From: Rhizophlyctis rosea
Lineage: Eukaryota; Chytridiomycota; Chytridiomycetes; Rhizophlyctidales; Rhizophlyctidaceae
Direction of reading: 5' to 3'
Assembly (NCBI GenBank): GCA_027596075.1
Contig: JADGJC010000221.1
Coordinates: forward strand, 1-64,000
DNA: 64,000 nucleotides
Shown here: one piece after another, positions 38,984 through 50,090 of the stretch
Layout of the letters: each line of letters starts with the position of its first letter
Position numbering within the stretch: position 1 is the first letter of the stretch
The notes under the pieces: generated by a model
Database searches by the model: none
What the model saw: the letters and a program-made list of their open reading frames with translations, nothing else
What the model was told of the DNA's origin: nothing
Program-made: the position numbers and the translations under genes

Positions 38984-41553
38984 GGTGACGGCTACTTCAC
39001 GATCCGGAAAACGGTGAAGTAGGATGGAATCAGAAAGGGGTATGCGTGTGTGGTTTTGTTACTTCGGTGAAAGCTATTTTGGTTATGTTTGAAGCAGGCG
39101 ATTGATAGGTCAACGGTGTGGATAGATTGAAGAGATATAGATTGGAGCAGGTGTTGAAGATGCTTATAGTTAGGCAAGGTACCATGGACGGAACATAGAA
39201 CTATGACAAGATACATACGTGCTTAGGTTGAAAGTGGGTCTTGCTCCTCCGACTACCCTTAACAGTAAAACACAGAAGGCTGCTGCTAATCGAAGAAGGA
39301 GAGATGAAGAAAAGATCCTTCAACAATGCAGATTTAAGCTTCCGTTGCAGCGGTGACGTTAGCGTCGGTCCAAGCTGCTGGTCTCAAGGCCCTGAATCGG
39401 AGAGTGCCAGACTAGCGATAGCGATTTGTAGTTTGTGTTCGGCTTGCGTCTGTTGTGTGTGGCGGGTGCTTCTACATGGAAAGTTGCTCTCATGAAGAGA
39501 GCTGAAGGTCAAGGTCTTGTAGAACAGGCAAGAGAAAGCACGATGAGGAGACAACTTCCTGCTTACGGTCTCAAAAGCTAAAGCAAAGTGGGATGGACTC
39601 GGGAGAAAAATCCGACCACGAAACTTGACAAACGACGTCGTTACCAGACTCACCTTTTCCAAGATCGATCTCACCCAAGGGGAAGAAAGGAGGTTGACAA
39701 GACAAGCTGTGTGCGACCGTCAAATGCCCGATTGCGGACAGTAGCAAAAATGTGGCTGGACGCGCTCTGAGAGATCAAGTTGGTGCTATCGGCCCGAAGA
39801 TGCGGTTGTTTGTAAACAAATGAGCCTATTGCGCAAATGTAAACAAACAAGGGAAAATGGGACTTGCGATATACGGGATGAGACACTAGAAATTTTGTGC
39901 TGGCTCAGTGTCTAGCACCACTTTCAACAGAAGGAAACATTGACAAAATTACGTCAGGACTTGCTTTGGAGAATTTATGTAAAATTTGGAAGACAAGGGA
40001 CCGTGAAAAGATCCTAGCGATGTGTCAACACTGCGCAGACTTTGCCAGGCGCAGTAGGCTAGCCGAACTTCCGAACCTTGAATGAGTCCCTTTGCCGCCG
40101 CCGGTAGGTCCAATTGGTGCAGCAAGATGATGAAGACTGAGGATGTTTTCTTTTCCAGCAGCTCTCTTTCCCTCTGCCCTGGTCGGGTTGGCTGGCAGTT
40201 GGGCTCTGGGGATGCGCCCAACTCCATTTCCGCATTTCCTCTGTGTCACACCCCCGGTGCAAATTGGCCAACTCCCGATTTGTTCCACGGGATAAGAGCG
40301 TAACGCGTCAAAAATTTTGGGGTGCCGCCAAGGAGAAAATGGGAGACGCTCGGACGCAGAATGAAACGGCCGTCTGACCGCTGCGTTCTTCAAGCATTTG
40401 ATGATAGCCAGCTACCCAGTAACACATGCAGCCTATTCCTTCATAGCAACCTGACTTTTGTCTTTCGAGTGAGGCTTCCGAACCAGACCGCTACAGCCTA
40501 TTGCATCATCCACGCATCTCTGCATCAGTGGCACATGGCTTAGACACCAGCAAGATGAAAATGGAAGCTTGTTGCACGTTCAGTTGGCTTTCAAAGTCAA
40601 TTACCAAATGTCCCGAATGACAACGTGCACTGTGTTACCTGTGCTACCAGTGACGTGCTTGTGAATCGGTATCTTCCATGCGGGTCAATATGGTTGGGAG
40701 ATCGGTAGGACAAATATTTTTTAAATTTTGGCCAGTGCCACCTCCCACCGACAAAGTGCAACCCATGCAGGGCTATGAGACACGTGACCTGGGCCAAATC
40801 GAGAGATGTGGCTTGGATATACATATGTGCCACCAGCCACCAGTGGAGACAGTTCGGACCTTGTCATACCAATTAGATGCAATTTGGTAGCACCGAGTAG
40901 TACACGCAAAAGTGGCAAGCGACCACCCCTCATTGTCGGTAACGATGATGGGCTTGGATCACCACCGATCAGTAATAAGGGGAAGTGATTGAGAGTCAAC
41001 GAAGAACAGGATCTATCATTTTGTTAGACGCCCACGTTTTAATACGACCTCCCAGGAAGACAAGGGGTCTCCATTCAGCAGCTAGGTTCGTTGTTGTTCA
41101 GGAAGGGTGGTCGGGAAAAGTGACGTCCTTGACGCTTTGGCATGACACGAAATTGAGACTATCCAAACTTACCAAATCCTGGGCAGCAACTTTCCTTCCA
41201 TCCCAATCTTCTTCCTCTTGTCTGCAGCAAACAGCAAACAGGATCGGGGCTCCCTCAACGAACCCGTCACCCAGGAAAAGAGCAAACAGACTACAATCTG
41301 CCAATCATCTGGCCAGCGGGAATTGATCAAGGTAATCTTGAAAGAGACAAAAGGGCTTCCGTGGCTGCTCCGCCCATCCCGCGCCGTTGCACCGAAAGCA
41401 TTCTGTGAATGAGTAACTTTGGCTGACTTGTGTTGCACTCTTTCAGTGTCAAATTTCTATCCCAAACTTTCTTGCTGACCCGCCGCCTCCTCTCCTGAGC
41501 CGCCCCTGCCGTGCATCCACTTTCGTTCCCGATCTTGCGTTTTGAACGAAGCC
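38984..41553. other. Intergenic between divergent GT2 and GH16 genes
   Basis: 2.57 kb without a supportable gene. It should hold both promoters. Short frames here lack domains and overlap on both strands. Confidence 0.55.
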
Positions 41554-43864
41554 ATGGCTGGTCGCTCCAACCGCAACGATGATACGGAGGCTTGGAAGCT
41601 TGATGGTAAGTGAGGGTGACGTCTCACTCTCCTTCTCTTCATTTTCCATATTCTTGAAAAGAAAGTCTATCTGTTGTCCTGGAGGTCATCCATCTTTTGT
41701 TTACAAACATAAGTTCTTGCACATCCTTATCCGTAACCAACTTACCTCTTCTTCCCTCTCCTCGCCCTCATCCCCATAATCCATAACCTTGACAAATACT
41801 CATCTACTATAGTGTTCGGCGACTTTTTGAAGACAGACCCACGTCTGGACGACCGCCGTGAATCCTCCCAATCTTTCCTCTCAGGCACTAGCCATAGTCA
41901 TACTGCATACGAAACCGACTACTCCGCTACATCCTCACCATCACCCAACCCACCAGAACCCTTCATCCGCGATCCAGTGCGTCCTACTCCAGCCCCCACC
42001 GCATCTCGTACCCGCGCTTTACCCCAACCACCTGCACCAAGGCGCGCATCGCCCCCAACAGCAACCATGAACCCCTTCCGTGGGCGCCCGTCAAACCGAG
42101 ACGTGGATATGAACGTCCTTCCACCCACACCAACAACCCCGCATTCCGCTCAGCCCCTTCCCGTAACTCACACCACATCCATCGAACTCACCGACCGCCT
42201 TCCCGCTTCTCTTCTCGCTCCTGACAACCTCGCCCCCACCCACCCAACCATCAAGCGACGCACCATCCCACGCAGTAACGCGAACCTCAACCCCGATGAA
42301 GATTATAATGCCACTTTAACCCGCGCAGCGTCAATGAACCGCCGCAGCCGAGCGGACACTGAAGGCGCCAATATTGCTCGTGAAGCCCGAAGACAACAAC
42401 ACTTCAAAACGATCGGGAAATTGAATTGGATTGTTCGTGGTGTCATTTTCTTCGCATTGGCTCTTTTGGCCGCATATGTGTGGTACTTCGGATGGTACAA
42501 GGAAGCGGTATGTCTCCTTATTCTGTTGCGCCATAGGCATTTTATTCACACCCCTTCCTCATCAGATCAAATACAAATTCTGCCAAGTCCTCAACGAAGA
42601 CTTCAACGGCGACTCCATCAACCGCGATATCTGGTCTTTCGAGCGTCAAGTTGGTGGATTCGGAACGGGCGAGTTCGATTGGACTACCGATGATGCGGCT
42701 AATGCATATGTCAAGAATGGCAAACTGTACATCATGCCGACCTTCACGTCTGATACCTTTGGTGATGATGCGGTCATGGGTGGTGCGACGTTGAACTTGA
42801 CTGCTAATGGTGGTACTTGCACGTAAGTTTCCGTTGAGCATGACTTTTCTTTTTGAGTTGGCGGAGGAGCAACCATAATCAATGAAAGACACTCCATCTT
42901 CCATATACGCGTTTACTTACCATTCCTCATCTTGCCAACCACAGCTCCACCAAACTCTCCGACTGCGTCATCTCCTCCAACTCCACAAACTCAACTATGG
43001 GAATCCTACCCCCCATCCAATCCGCCCGCCTAACAACCAAAAACTCCGTCTCAATCAAATACGGAAAAGTCGAGGTCCGCGCCCGCATGCCCCGCGGCGA
43101 CTGGCTCTGGCCCGCCATTTGGATGTTCCCAAAAGACCAAATCTACGGCCCTTGGCCCGCTTCTGGTGAAATCGACATCGCCGAAGCCCGCGGTAACGAT
43201 CGCTCCTACTCTTACGGTGGGCGCGACAAAATCGGCTCCACCCTCCATTGGGGTCCCCTTGAAGGTGACCCGCCACTTAACCAGTTCTGGAGGACGACGA
43301 ACGAGTATCAGTTGAGGAGGGGCACGTACGATCAGGATTGGCATACTTTTGGGATGATTTGGACTCCGGAACGGATTTTTATGTATGTTGATACGCCGTT
43401 GAGGCAGAGTTTGAGTATTCCACTGGGCGACTTTTGGACTTGGGGGAATTTCCCGGAGACGTATTGGAACGGGACGGCGGTGAAGAATCCTTGGTATATT
43501 AGTGAGGGGCCGGCGCCTTTTGATCAAGGTATGTGTTTGGTCTTTCCTTGTGTGTGGTGTGTCGTTTTCTTTTCGGAGTTTTGGTGCTGCGACTCTCTTT
43601 ACTGCTCCAAGGCTCATGTGAACATGGATGCTGAATATACTTTTTTTTGTTATAGAATTCTACCTAATCCTCAACGTCGCCGTTGGTGGCACGAACGAGT
43701 ACTTCCCTGACGGTATTGGTTCCAAGCCCTGGACAAACAAGTCTCCGCGTGGGCAGGCCATGAAGGACTTCTGGGACCAAAGGGGAAGGTGGTTGAAGTC
43801 TTGGCCTTCGGATGAAGGGAGGGCACTGGCTATCGAGAGTGTTAAGATGTGGAAGTTGTGTTAG
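41554..43864 (+). CDS. GH16 beta-1,3-glucanase, type II membrane-anchored
   Basis: Hydrolyses or remodels beta-1,3-glucan at the cell surface. Five exons (41554-41605, 41813-42507, 42566-42822, 42945-43528, 43656-43864) join in frame to 598 residues. Residues 1-220 are cytosolic and disordered, rich in Pro, Ser and Thr. One hydrophobic segment (about 225-245, FFALALLAAYVWYFGWY) acts as signal anchor, so the catalytic domain faces outward. The GH16 signature is SGEIDIAEARGN with nucleophile Glu410 and acid/base Glu415, in the context WLWPAIWMFPKD...YGPWPASG, which is the laminarinase/GNBP-like subgroup rather than the Kre6/Skn1 group. The domain ends normally (RALAIESVKMWKLC). Exon 1 is only 52 nt and is supported by a canonical GTAAGT donor and by joining in frame with LDVFGDF. 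Confidence 0.93.
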
Positions 43865-44557
43865 GTTATGGAGGATTTGAAGGCGTTAGAGTTCGGGTAG
43901 AGGGTTGGGTGAAAATCACCATTGCTGAACGTGTTGTGGTTATTCTCGTATTGTCCGTGTATAGCTGTAGATCTGGAAATATACTATTTTGTTGCTGGTT
44001 TACCAATGATACCGATGGGTTTGCACTGATGGGACCCTCGGATATGACGCACCTGATGGACTGATGTGTAATGACACTCCTGCCTGCAGACCTGCTTCCT
44101 GGCGGAAAGGGTCTTAGACACTTGGCTGTTATGCCGAACTGATGGTTCAACTTTGCGCGCACGCCGGGAAATTATGGACAATGCAAGTTCAACAGCTTGC
44201 GCATGTGCGTGTGCGCCACATATGCATGCAGGAAACAGAATCCTGCATGAGATGCATGATGCATCTCGCCGCCTGTCCGGAATGGTCACATTGCGGGCCT
44301 AAGGACTACAATACCATCCGTTCAAATCCTGCGACATGGTCCCTGGGGTGTTCTGGGGCTGAGGCAAGATCCACATGCCTTTCCACAGGTTTTCCTATCT
44401 CACGGGCTGCTTGATCCTGTGCTGAAGCCTTCAAGAAGGTTGCTGCGTTGACTTCTAGTTTGTTCAATCGACGTTAGCTCATCTGACTGCAAGTTTTCTA
44501 TACAAGATAGTCAAGTGGGTTTTCACGGATTTTCGACAACGCCACTCACAAATTACA
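43865..44557. other. Intergenic between GH16 and tyrosinase genes
   Basis: 693 bp holding the GH16 3' flank and the tyrosinase promoter. Two adjacent palindromes lie inside it (44225-44267), listed separately. Confidence 0.6.
44225..44267. repeat. Two adjacent perfect palindromic hairpins
   Basis: Arms catgcagga (44225-44233) and tcctgcatg (44241-44249) pair around a 7-nt loop. The next palindrome is gagatgcat (44249-44257), one g, then atgcatctc (44259-44267). They lie about 290 bp upstream of the tyrosinase ATG and could bind dimeric regulators or form a cruciform. Confidence 0.75.
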
Positions 44558-46616
44558 ATGGACTTGCGGCCACAGAAGCGAAAGATTGACTACGGCCCTT
44601 CCACCGGTGCAAAGCGACCACGAAACCAGACGCGGTTCGTAAAAGCTGTAGCTCAAGATGGTCGTTCAACAGACCGTAAGGGGAAGGGCAAGGAAGTGGA
44701 AGTTGTAAGTTCGGGTGACAGGCGCTTCTGTGTTGTTCCGCTTTGCGTTTGCTTGGGTTTATCTCTCCTTCTCCTGACATACCTACTTACAAATCCATTT
44801 GTTCAATCTTTAGACCCTACCGTTGCGCAAAGAAGTTCGCGATTTCTTTGACTTCCAGAGGGGCGCGACCAAAGCTCAAACACTATTCCTCCTTGCCTTT
44901 CACAACATCAAAGCCCGGGAGTCGGATAACCCAAAGTCATACTATCGCATCGCCGGCATACACGGGTGGCCCTTACGGCCTTGGCCCTCAACCGACAAAA
45001 GCAAAGAGCCCCACCATATTTGGTGTCACCATGGGCGGACTACTTTCCCGACCTGGCACAGACCCTACATGCAGGTGCTTGAGCAGGAGATTCAGGCAGA
45101 AGCGAAAGCGCTTGCAAAGAGTTGGGGCAATGAATGGATAGAAGCCGCCGAAACCGTTGCTTTCCCGTAAGTGATCAGCTTATCTCATCGCAAGCAATCC
45201 CGCTTTCCGGTTTCCAAATTGATGTGATCACATGTGCAGTTATTGGGATTGGGCCAAGAACGCAACAGTGCCTGACATCTTCACCGAGCGCACCCTCAAA
45301 ATTGTAAACCCGCCATCCGGCGCATACGAAAACCCCTTCCCGAATCCCTTACGAAGCTACGCCTTTGACGCGAACCGGATCGAAATCGAGGAATTAATGC
45401 GCGCATATGAACAGGCGTTTGAAGCTGCCAAACGCAAAGCGGAAAAGAAAGGGCTTCCATTTCCGACCAAAACTGCGGACGACACCCCCTTCGAAAAACT
45501 TCAGGCTTTGCTCAAGTTGGAAGAAACCATCCGGTATGCGGACGATGAATCTGGAGAAAAGTTCCGGACGTAAGTGGTCGTACTACCCTCAGGCTTGCTG
45601 TTGTTTCTGGCCATCTTAAGTTGTGATACGAAAAAATGTCTTTCGCATCAGAGAATTTCCATCATCATCATTTGCTCTGTGCCGCGACAAGACCCGTCAC
45701 CTCTTGCTGAGTGACGACGATCCGGCCATACGTGACTGGAAAAACTTCTCTACCCGCAAATCCAAGGAGGTCACAGACAACAAAGATTCCATTGAATATG
45801 TGCATGATGAAGTTCATCTCGCGGTTGGTGATCACTTCGGTGGACACATGAGCACGAACGAACTCTCTTCCTTTGACCCCATTTTCTTCTTTCATCATTC
45901 GAACATTGACCGGTCGGTTTTCGAAGTCTCTTAGGTCTCGGAGAGATGGTAACGCGGCCTAACTCCTTATACATTGCCCACGGACAGTTTGTATGCTCTC
46001 TGGACATTTCTTCGATCTGATGACCGACCAGAATCGTTCCTGGATGACGAAACCGCCCGAGCTGACTTGAAGCCGTTTTCAAGTTCAACATCCGACCCTA
46101 TTCCGCATAATTCGTTTGACGCTCATCATATATGGGATTCAAACGGGTATATTGACCTGATGCCTCTTCAGAGAGCGCTCCCTTTCGTTACCAAATCTGT
46201 CAAATCTGCAGAGCGACCGAAAACCGCACATACCATTATCAGAAATTTGCCCTGTATTCAACTCCCAAGAAGATGATTGCATATTTGCAAAAGCTGTACG
46301 GAAAGTATGGTGCACAGCCGAAGGTATATGATTCTGGCTTGAAGCTAGTCCCACCACCGAATTTTTAAACATCCCCGCCCTTACAGTAAACCTTTCTCGT
46401 CTTTCGCTTTCGGAAGTCCATTGCACGTGGGCCGTACCGATTCAAGTTTACTACAATGAGCAATGCGTCGGCTCCACCGGCGTCTTCGCGCAAGTGTTTC
46501 CAGAGTTGTGTGATTCGTGCGAAGAGGAGGGTCTGATCACAGGCTCGGTCGAAGTGAATGTGACACTTTTTGCAAATCGTCAACCTCCCGATGAGGCTTT
46601 TAGGTTCGTTGATTAA
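44558..46616 (+). CDS. Tyrosinase (type-3 copper polyphenol oxidase)
   Basis: Oxidises phenols to o-quinones, the first step towards melanin-like pigment. Exons: 44558-44704, 44814-45166, 45240-45569, 45652-45912, 45988-46146, 46212 to about 46300, then a last one from 46377. All join in frame except the last junction, where two donors (G|GTGCAC or AAG|GTATAT) compete. CuA ligands are His79 (LLAFHNIK), His122 in WCHHG (Cys120-x-His122 is the usual thioether) and His131 in WHRPYM. CuB ligands are His328 and His332 in VHDEVH, and His359 in FFFHHSNIDR. The N terminus is basic (MDLRPQKRKIDYG...RPRNQ) with no signal peptide, so the enzyme is cytosolic or even nuclear, like many fungal tyrosinases. 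A C-terminal beta domain follows (VHCTWAVPIQVYY). Coding-like sequence continues at 46619-46813, so the true end may be further 3'. Confidence 0.9.
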
Positions 46617-46618
46617 GT

Positions 46619-46813
46619 ATGCATATTATCGTTCAGCAGAATTTGACACGTCGAAACAGTTTCAAGGTGGAACAAAAAGATCTTGCCGGGAGGCCGAAGC
46701 TCAAAGAGCTGGAAGCAGTTCGTGCATCTTATGAACGTGTTGGTGCCCTGTTCAGTATCGCTGAACAAGATAGAGATAAGATTGTGTTGATGGATGATTT
46801 CTTGAAATTGTAA
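46619..46813 (+). CDS. Possible last exon of the tyrosinase gene
   Basis: A 65-codon open frame two bases after the assigned tyrosinase stop reads as a charged helix (RPKLKELEAVRASYERVGAL...DRDKIVLMDDFLKL). It looks coding and has no other owner. Joining needs an intron from a GT within the last 70 bp of the preceding exon to the cag at about 46640; GTGACA near 46560 would keep frame. It could also be chance. Confidence 0.35.
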   Translation: MHIIVQQNLTRRNSFKVEQKDLAGRPKLKELEAVRASYERVGALFSIAEQDRDKIVLMDDFLKL

Positions 46814-47219
46814 ACTATACAGTGCATAGCCATCACTAACAATAACTTTCCAGAATGAAGTTATTTTGCAATGTAAAATTTGTTGAAACGGCAGAGTGGT
46901 TCCAAACTTCCATCCGCGAAGTTCGATTGGTGGTTGGTGTGCTGAGGGTCCTAGTCCAATGGTATCACGCAGGTCCTTGTATTGCGAGTAAGATGACCAA
47001 GAAAACAACCCTGTGACACGGTTCGATTTGAGCATCTCTCATTTGACAGGATATGTATGGTATTATGACGACTTCATCTCCGCAAAATGGTATATAACAA
47101 TGTCTCATGGCCAGATACCGCTCATCACACCTCACTTTTTTACAACTATGAAAGGAATGTTGCACTTCCAAGCCCTCTTTTGATGCCATTTTTTGAGATA
47201 GACATTCCCCGCGCTACAC

Positions 47220-49613
47220 TCATCTAATACTAAACCCAAAAACACTCCCAACCTTCCTCCTCACTCTAACACTCCGTTTTTCCTTTCCTCCACCAACGGT
47301 TGTAACACTTTGTATAGTCACATCCGTCGTTGCGCTTGAGACTGATGTGCGTTTTTGACTCTGGAGGGCGCCGGGGAGCGTGGAAGTTGGTGTGGCCTTG
47401 GAGGGGGATGGGCGGGGAAGTCCGAGAGAGAAGAAAGATGTTATGCGGCGGAGGGGGTTTGTGTAAGGTGGTAGTGCGGGTGGAGGGGTGGGTGTGGGAG
47501 TTGAGGGAAGGGAGTCGGTCCGGGAGGATATTAGGATCTCGCGGGGTGGGGGTTGGTGGGAGTAAACTTTGGGTGGTTGTCGCTCTTGTGAGGCTGCTTG
47601 ATTCTTCTCATCATCGCCAACCACCTGCACATCAACCCTCACATCGATTTCTGATCCAGTCCCCTCCCTAACACCACTCCTCGAACTACTCCCTCCACTT
47701 CCAAAGCTCCCAACACTGACCTCCCTTCTCAACGTACTCCCCCTCCCCAAAGTACTCCCTGCTCCTCCCCAGGTAGGCAAAACCTCAACCCCCCTCCCAC
47801 TACCACTCCGTACACTCCCAGCAACACTCCTCAAGCTCCTCGCATCACTTCTAATGCTGGGAGCGTAGGTGTAGTACCTCCCGTCCGCAGATGAAGTCGT
47901 CGTAGAAGTTGATGAGTGTTTTGAGCGGAGGAGATATGCACGCACCGCCCGCGGATCGACGGTGTCGGTGGAAGAATCCAGGGGAGTTGTAGAGGGCGTG
48001 CGGGGACGGCGCGAAGGGGTGGGGAGGTGGTACGTTGTGGGTGTTGGTGTTGTGGGGCGGAGGAGGGTTGGGGGTGTTGGGGAGATTGGGCGGCGGTATT
48101 GGGAGGGTGAGGGGGATAGGGAGCGGGATGTGGGGAGTGGAGAGGGAGAGGGGGAGCGGGATGTTGGGGCGGTTTGGAAGGTTGTGTTTGGTGTTGTGGG
48201 TGTAGGGGTTGGTGTTGGAGCTGGGGCTTTGAGAAGTGGAGTTGTGGTGGGTGTTGTGTGTGAGGGTACGAGGGCGTCGAGGGATGAGGATGTAAGTGGT
48301 GGAGTGGAAGCTGGTGATATAAGGGTTTCGGAGATGGAGGGTGTGGAACTTGGTGGAGTTGGTGGTGCTAGTTGAGGCATGGATGTGACAGATCGTCGGG
48401 TCTTTCCTTCCACTTCCCGCCGCGCATCCTTCGTCTTTGGTGCCGACCCATCTTTCAGACTATCAGCGTCCTTTTCCGTGGCATCTTCACCACTCTCCGT
48501 ACTCGACACACTCCCCCTAGGCGTGTGCATAAACGAGCTATCTGGCGTAAGATGATTGGCATCCTTCCGAACCGGCTCGTAATCCAGTTCGGGCGGTAAG
48601 GGCGAATCAGACATTTGTTGGGGAGCAGGCAGTGACGTGATGCTCGATGTCGATGCTGTCGATACAGTAGAAGAGCGCTTGGCAGGAGGCGTTTGGATAT
48701 CAGGGTTGGCGGTTGTGGGAATGCGATGTACAGTCGTGGTAGAACTCATGGAAGGGGCGGACCCGGAAGATCGGTTACCATATATGCTTGCTGCGGGTGG
48801 TTGGGACTCATCTGCCTTACTCCCCCCCACCTTCTCTACACCACCCATCTCCTCCCCATCCCTCACATCCTCCAAATCCTCCCAACCCTCCATCTCCCCA
48901 ACACCCAACTCCAACCCATCCTGTACACTATAGACACGAATATTCCGCATCAACCCCTCGAGCTTTTGTACACTTACACGCGGCGCCGTAGCATCAGAAG
49001 CGAATGACGAGGAAGATGGGGAAACTATACCGGCGCGTTTGGAACGGAGGAGGACGGATGTACGACTTCCGATGCGTTTTGAGGTTATTGAATAGCGTTT
49101 TTTGGGTGTGGAGCCGGTGGAGGAGCTTTGTGGGTGGGGTGATGTAGATTGGGTTTCTACTTCGGGAGTTTCCAGCATTCCTTCGACTATGGGAACTGTG
49201 GAGCTTGTTTTGGCGTTTCGCCATCCCCCACCACGGGCTCTTACACTTCTCCTCCGTGTCGAGTTTAAACTGACACGCGACCCGCGCCGCATGCTGAGTC
49301 TTCGCATCTTAGTAGCCGTATCACCCGATGCGAAGCTGCGTGTGGTGCTTTTGTGGCTTGGAGGCCGCGCTGTGGTGGGGTGATGATAGAATCTAGAGGA
49401 GGAGGCGTAGGGTAGTTCTGAGGGGTCTGTGTCATGGGATGTTTGGAAGGATTCTACGGAGGAGGAGGGGAGTGTGAGGTGGTGGGAGGAGTGGTGGGGG
49501 TGGATTTCTTCGACGGGTTCCCAGTCTTCTTCTTCTGGTGTTGGATGGCGGGAGCGGCGAGACTTTGTGGGTGCCGAGACGGGGAGAGGAGAGAATATTT
49601 GAATACGTCTCAT
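47220..49613 (-). CDS. Long low-complexity Ser/Thr/Pro-rich protein
   Basis: I do not recognise a domain in this 797-residue open frame. It begins MRRIQIFSPLPVSAPTKSRR and is dominated by Ser, Thr, Pro and Arg throughout. There are basic patches near residues 100-130 (MRRLSMRRGSRVSLNSTRRR) and a basic C terminus (RVRRKVGSVFGFSIR). The many RRxS and S-P sites suggest phosphorylation. No signal peptide or membrane segment. An uninterrupted frame of 2.4 kb in a GC-balanced genome, opposite only short frames, makes it very likely real. Coding-like sequence upstream (49650 to about 50090) may be an earlier exon; a GTAAGT donor lies at its end, but the phases do not match a simple join. Confidence 0.75.
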   Translation of the reverse strand: MRRIQIFSPLPVSAPTKSRRSRHPTPEEEDWEPVEEIHPHHSSHHLTLPSSSVESFQTSHDTDPSELPYASSSRFYHHPTTARPPSHKSTTRSFASGDTATKMRRLSMRRGSRVSLNSTRRRSVRARGGGWRNAKTSSTVPIVEGMLETPEVETQSTSPHPQSSSTGSTPKKRYSITSKRIGSRTSVLLRSKRAGIVSPSSSSFASDATAPRVSVQKLEGLMRNIRVYSVQDGLELGVGEMEGWEDLEDVRDGEEMGGVEKVGGSKADESQPPAASIYGNRSSGSAPSMSSTTTVHRIPTTANPDIQTPPAKRSSTVSTASTSSITSLPAPQQMSDSPLPPELDYEPVRKDANHLTPDSSFMHTPRGSVSSTESGEDATEKDADSLKDGSAPKTKDARREVEGKTRRSVTSMPQLAPPTPPSSTPSISETLISPASTPPLTSSSLDALVPSHTTPTTTPLLKAPAPTPTPTPTTPNTTFQTAPTSRSPSPSPLPTSRSLSPSPSQYRRPISPTPPTLLRPTTPTPTTYHLPTPSRRPRTPSTTPLDSSTDTVDPRAVRAYLLRSKHSSTSTTTSSADGRYYTYAPSIRSDARSLRSVAGSVRSGSGRGVEVLPTWGGAGSTLGRGSTLRREVSVGSFGSGGSSSRSGVREGTGSEIDVRVDVQVVGDDEKNQAASQERQPPKVYSHQPPPREILISSRTDSLPSTPTPTPPPALPPYTNPLRRITSFFSLGLPRPSPSKATPTSTLPGALQSQKRTSVSSATTDVTIQSVTTVGGGKEKRSVRVRRKVGSVFGFSIR

Positions 49614-49649
49614 GATGATGATGATAGAAAGTGGTAGTAAGACTTACGG

Positions 49650-50090
49650 AAATCAAAACACTCCTCCTCCGATCCACTTCCCTCCCTTCACCATTCACAA
49701 CCGCCATCCCCGTCGTATCCGGGTCAGAAAACGCGATACTCATATCCACCGCACCATGCACAGCCCCCGTCCGACACGCAACGCAGTTCGTTGCATCGTG
49801 GATGGCTAAACTCGTCCGACTTCGTGCACTCAAGCTCCCACTTCGACCTCTACCATAACTGTACGGGTGGTTGCCGGCTCCATGTTTAGCGATGACGGAT
49901 TTGCGGTTGGTTCGTTTGATTGTGCGTTTTGCGCGGGTTGCGTGGGTAAGGGATGCGGTGGAGTAGCGGTAGGTGGAGACTGATTTGCGTTTTTGAGAAG
50001 TGGATTGGTGTTTGGATTTTTTGGAGGAGGGTTTCAGGGGGAGGGGGGTTAGGTTTGATAGCCGGTTGCGGCTATGTAGGTTGGGGTGAT
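49650..50090 (-). CDS. Probable upstream coding exon, start not found
   Basis: An open frame on the minus strand reads basic, Ser/Arg-rich sequence (KRTIKRTNRKSVIAKHG, then GRGRSGSLSARSRTSLAI), a CVAC motif, and ends RRRSVLIS before a canonical GTAAGT donor near 49649. The composition matches the downstream 797-residue protein. There is no in-frame ATG near its 5' end, only one inside it (about 49740), so it is an internal or 5' exon whose start I cannot place. Confidence 0.45.

Noticed and set aside
44300..44345. B-box-like gttcaaatcc suggesting a tRNA
   Set aside because: The flanking bases do not form a T-stem and no acceptor or anticodon stem fits.
47962..48375. Plus-strand Gly/Val-rich frame of 137 codons
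   Set aside because: Antisense shadow of the low-complexity 797-residue gene.
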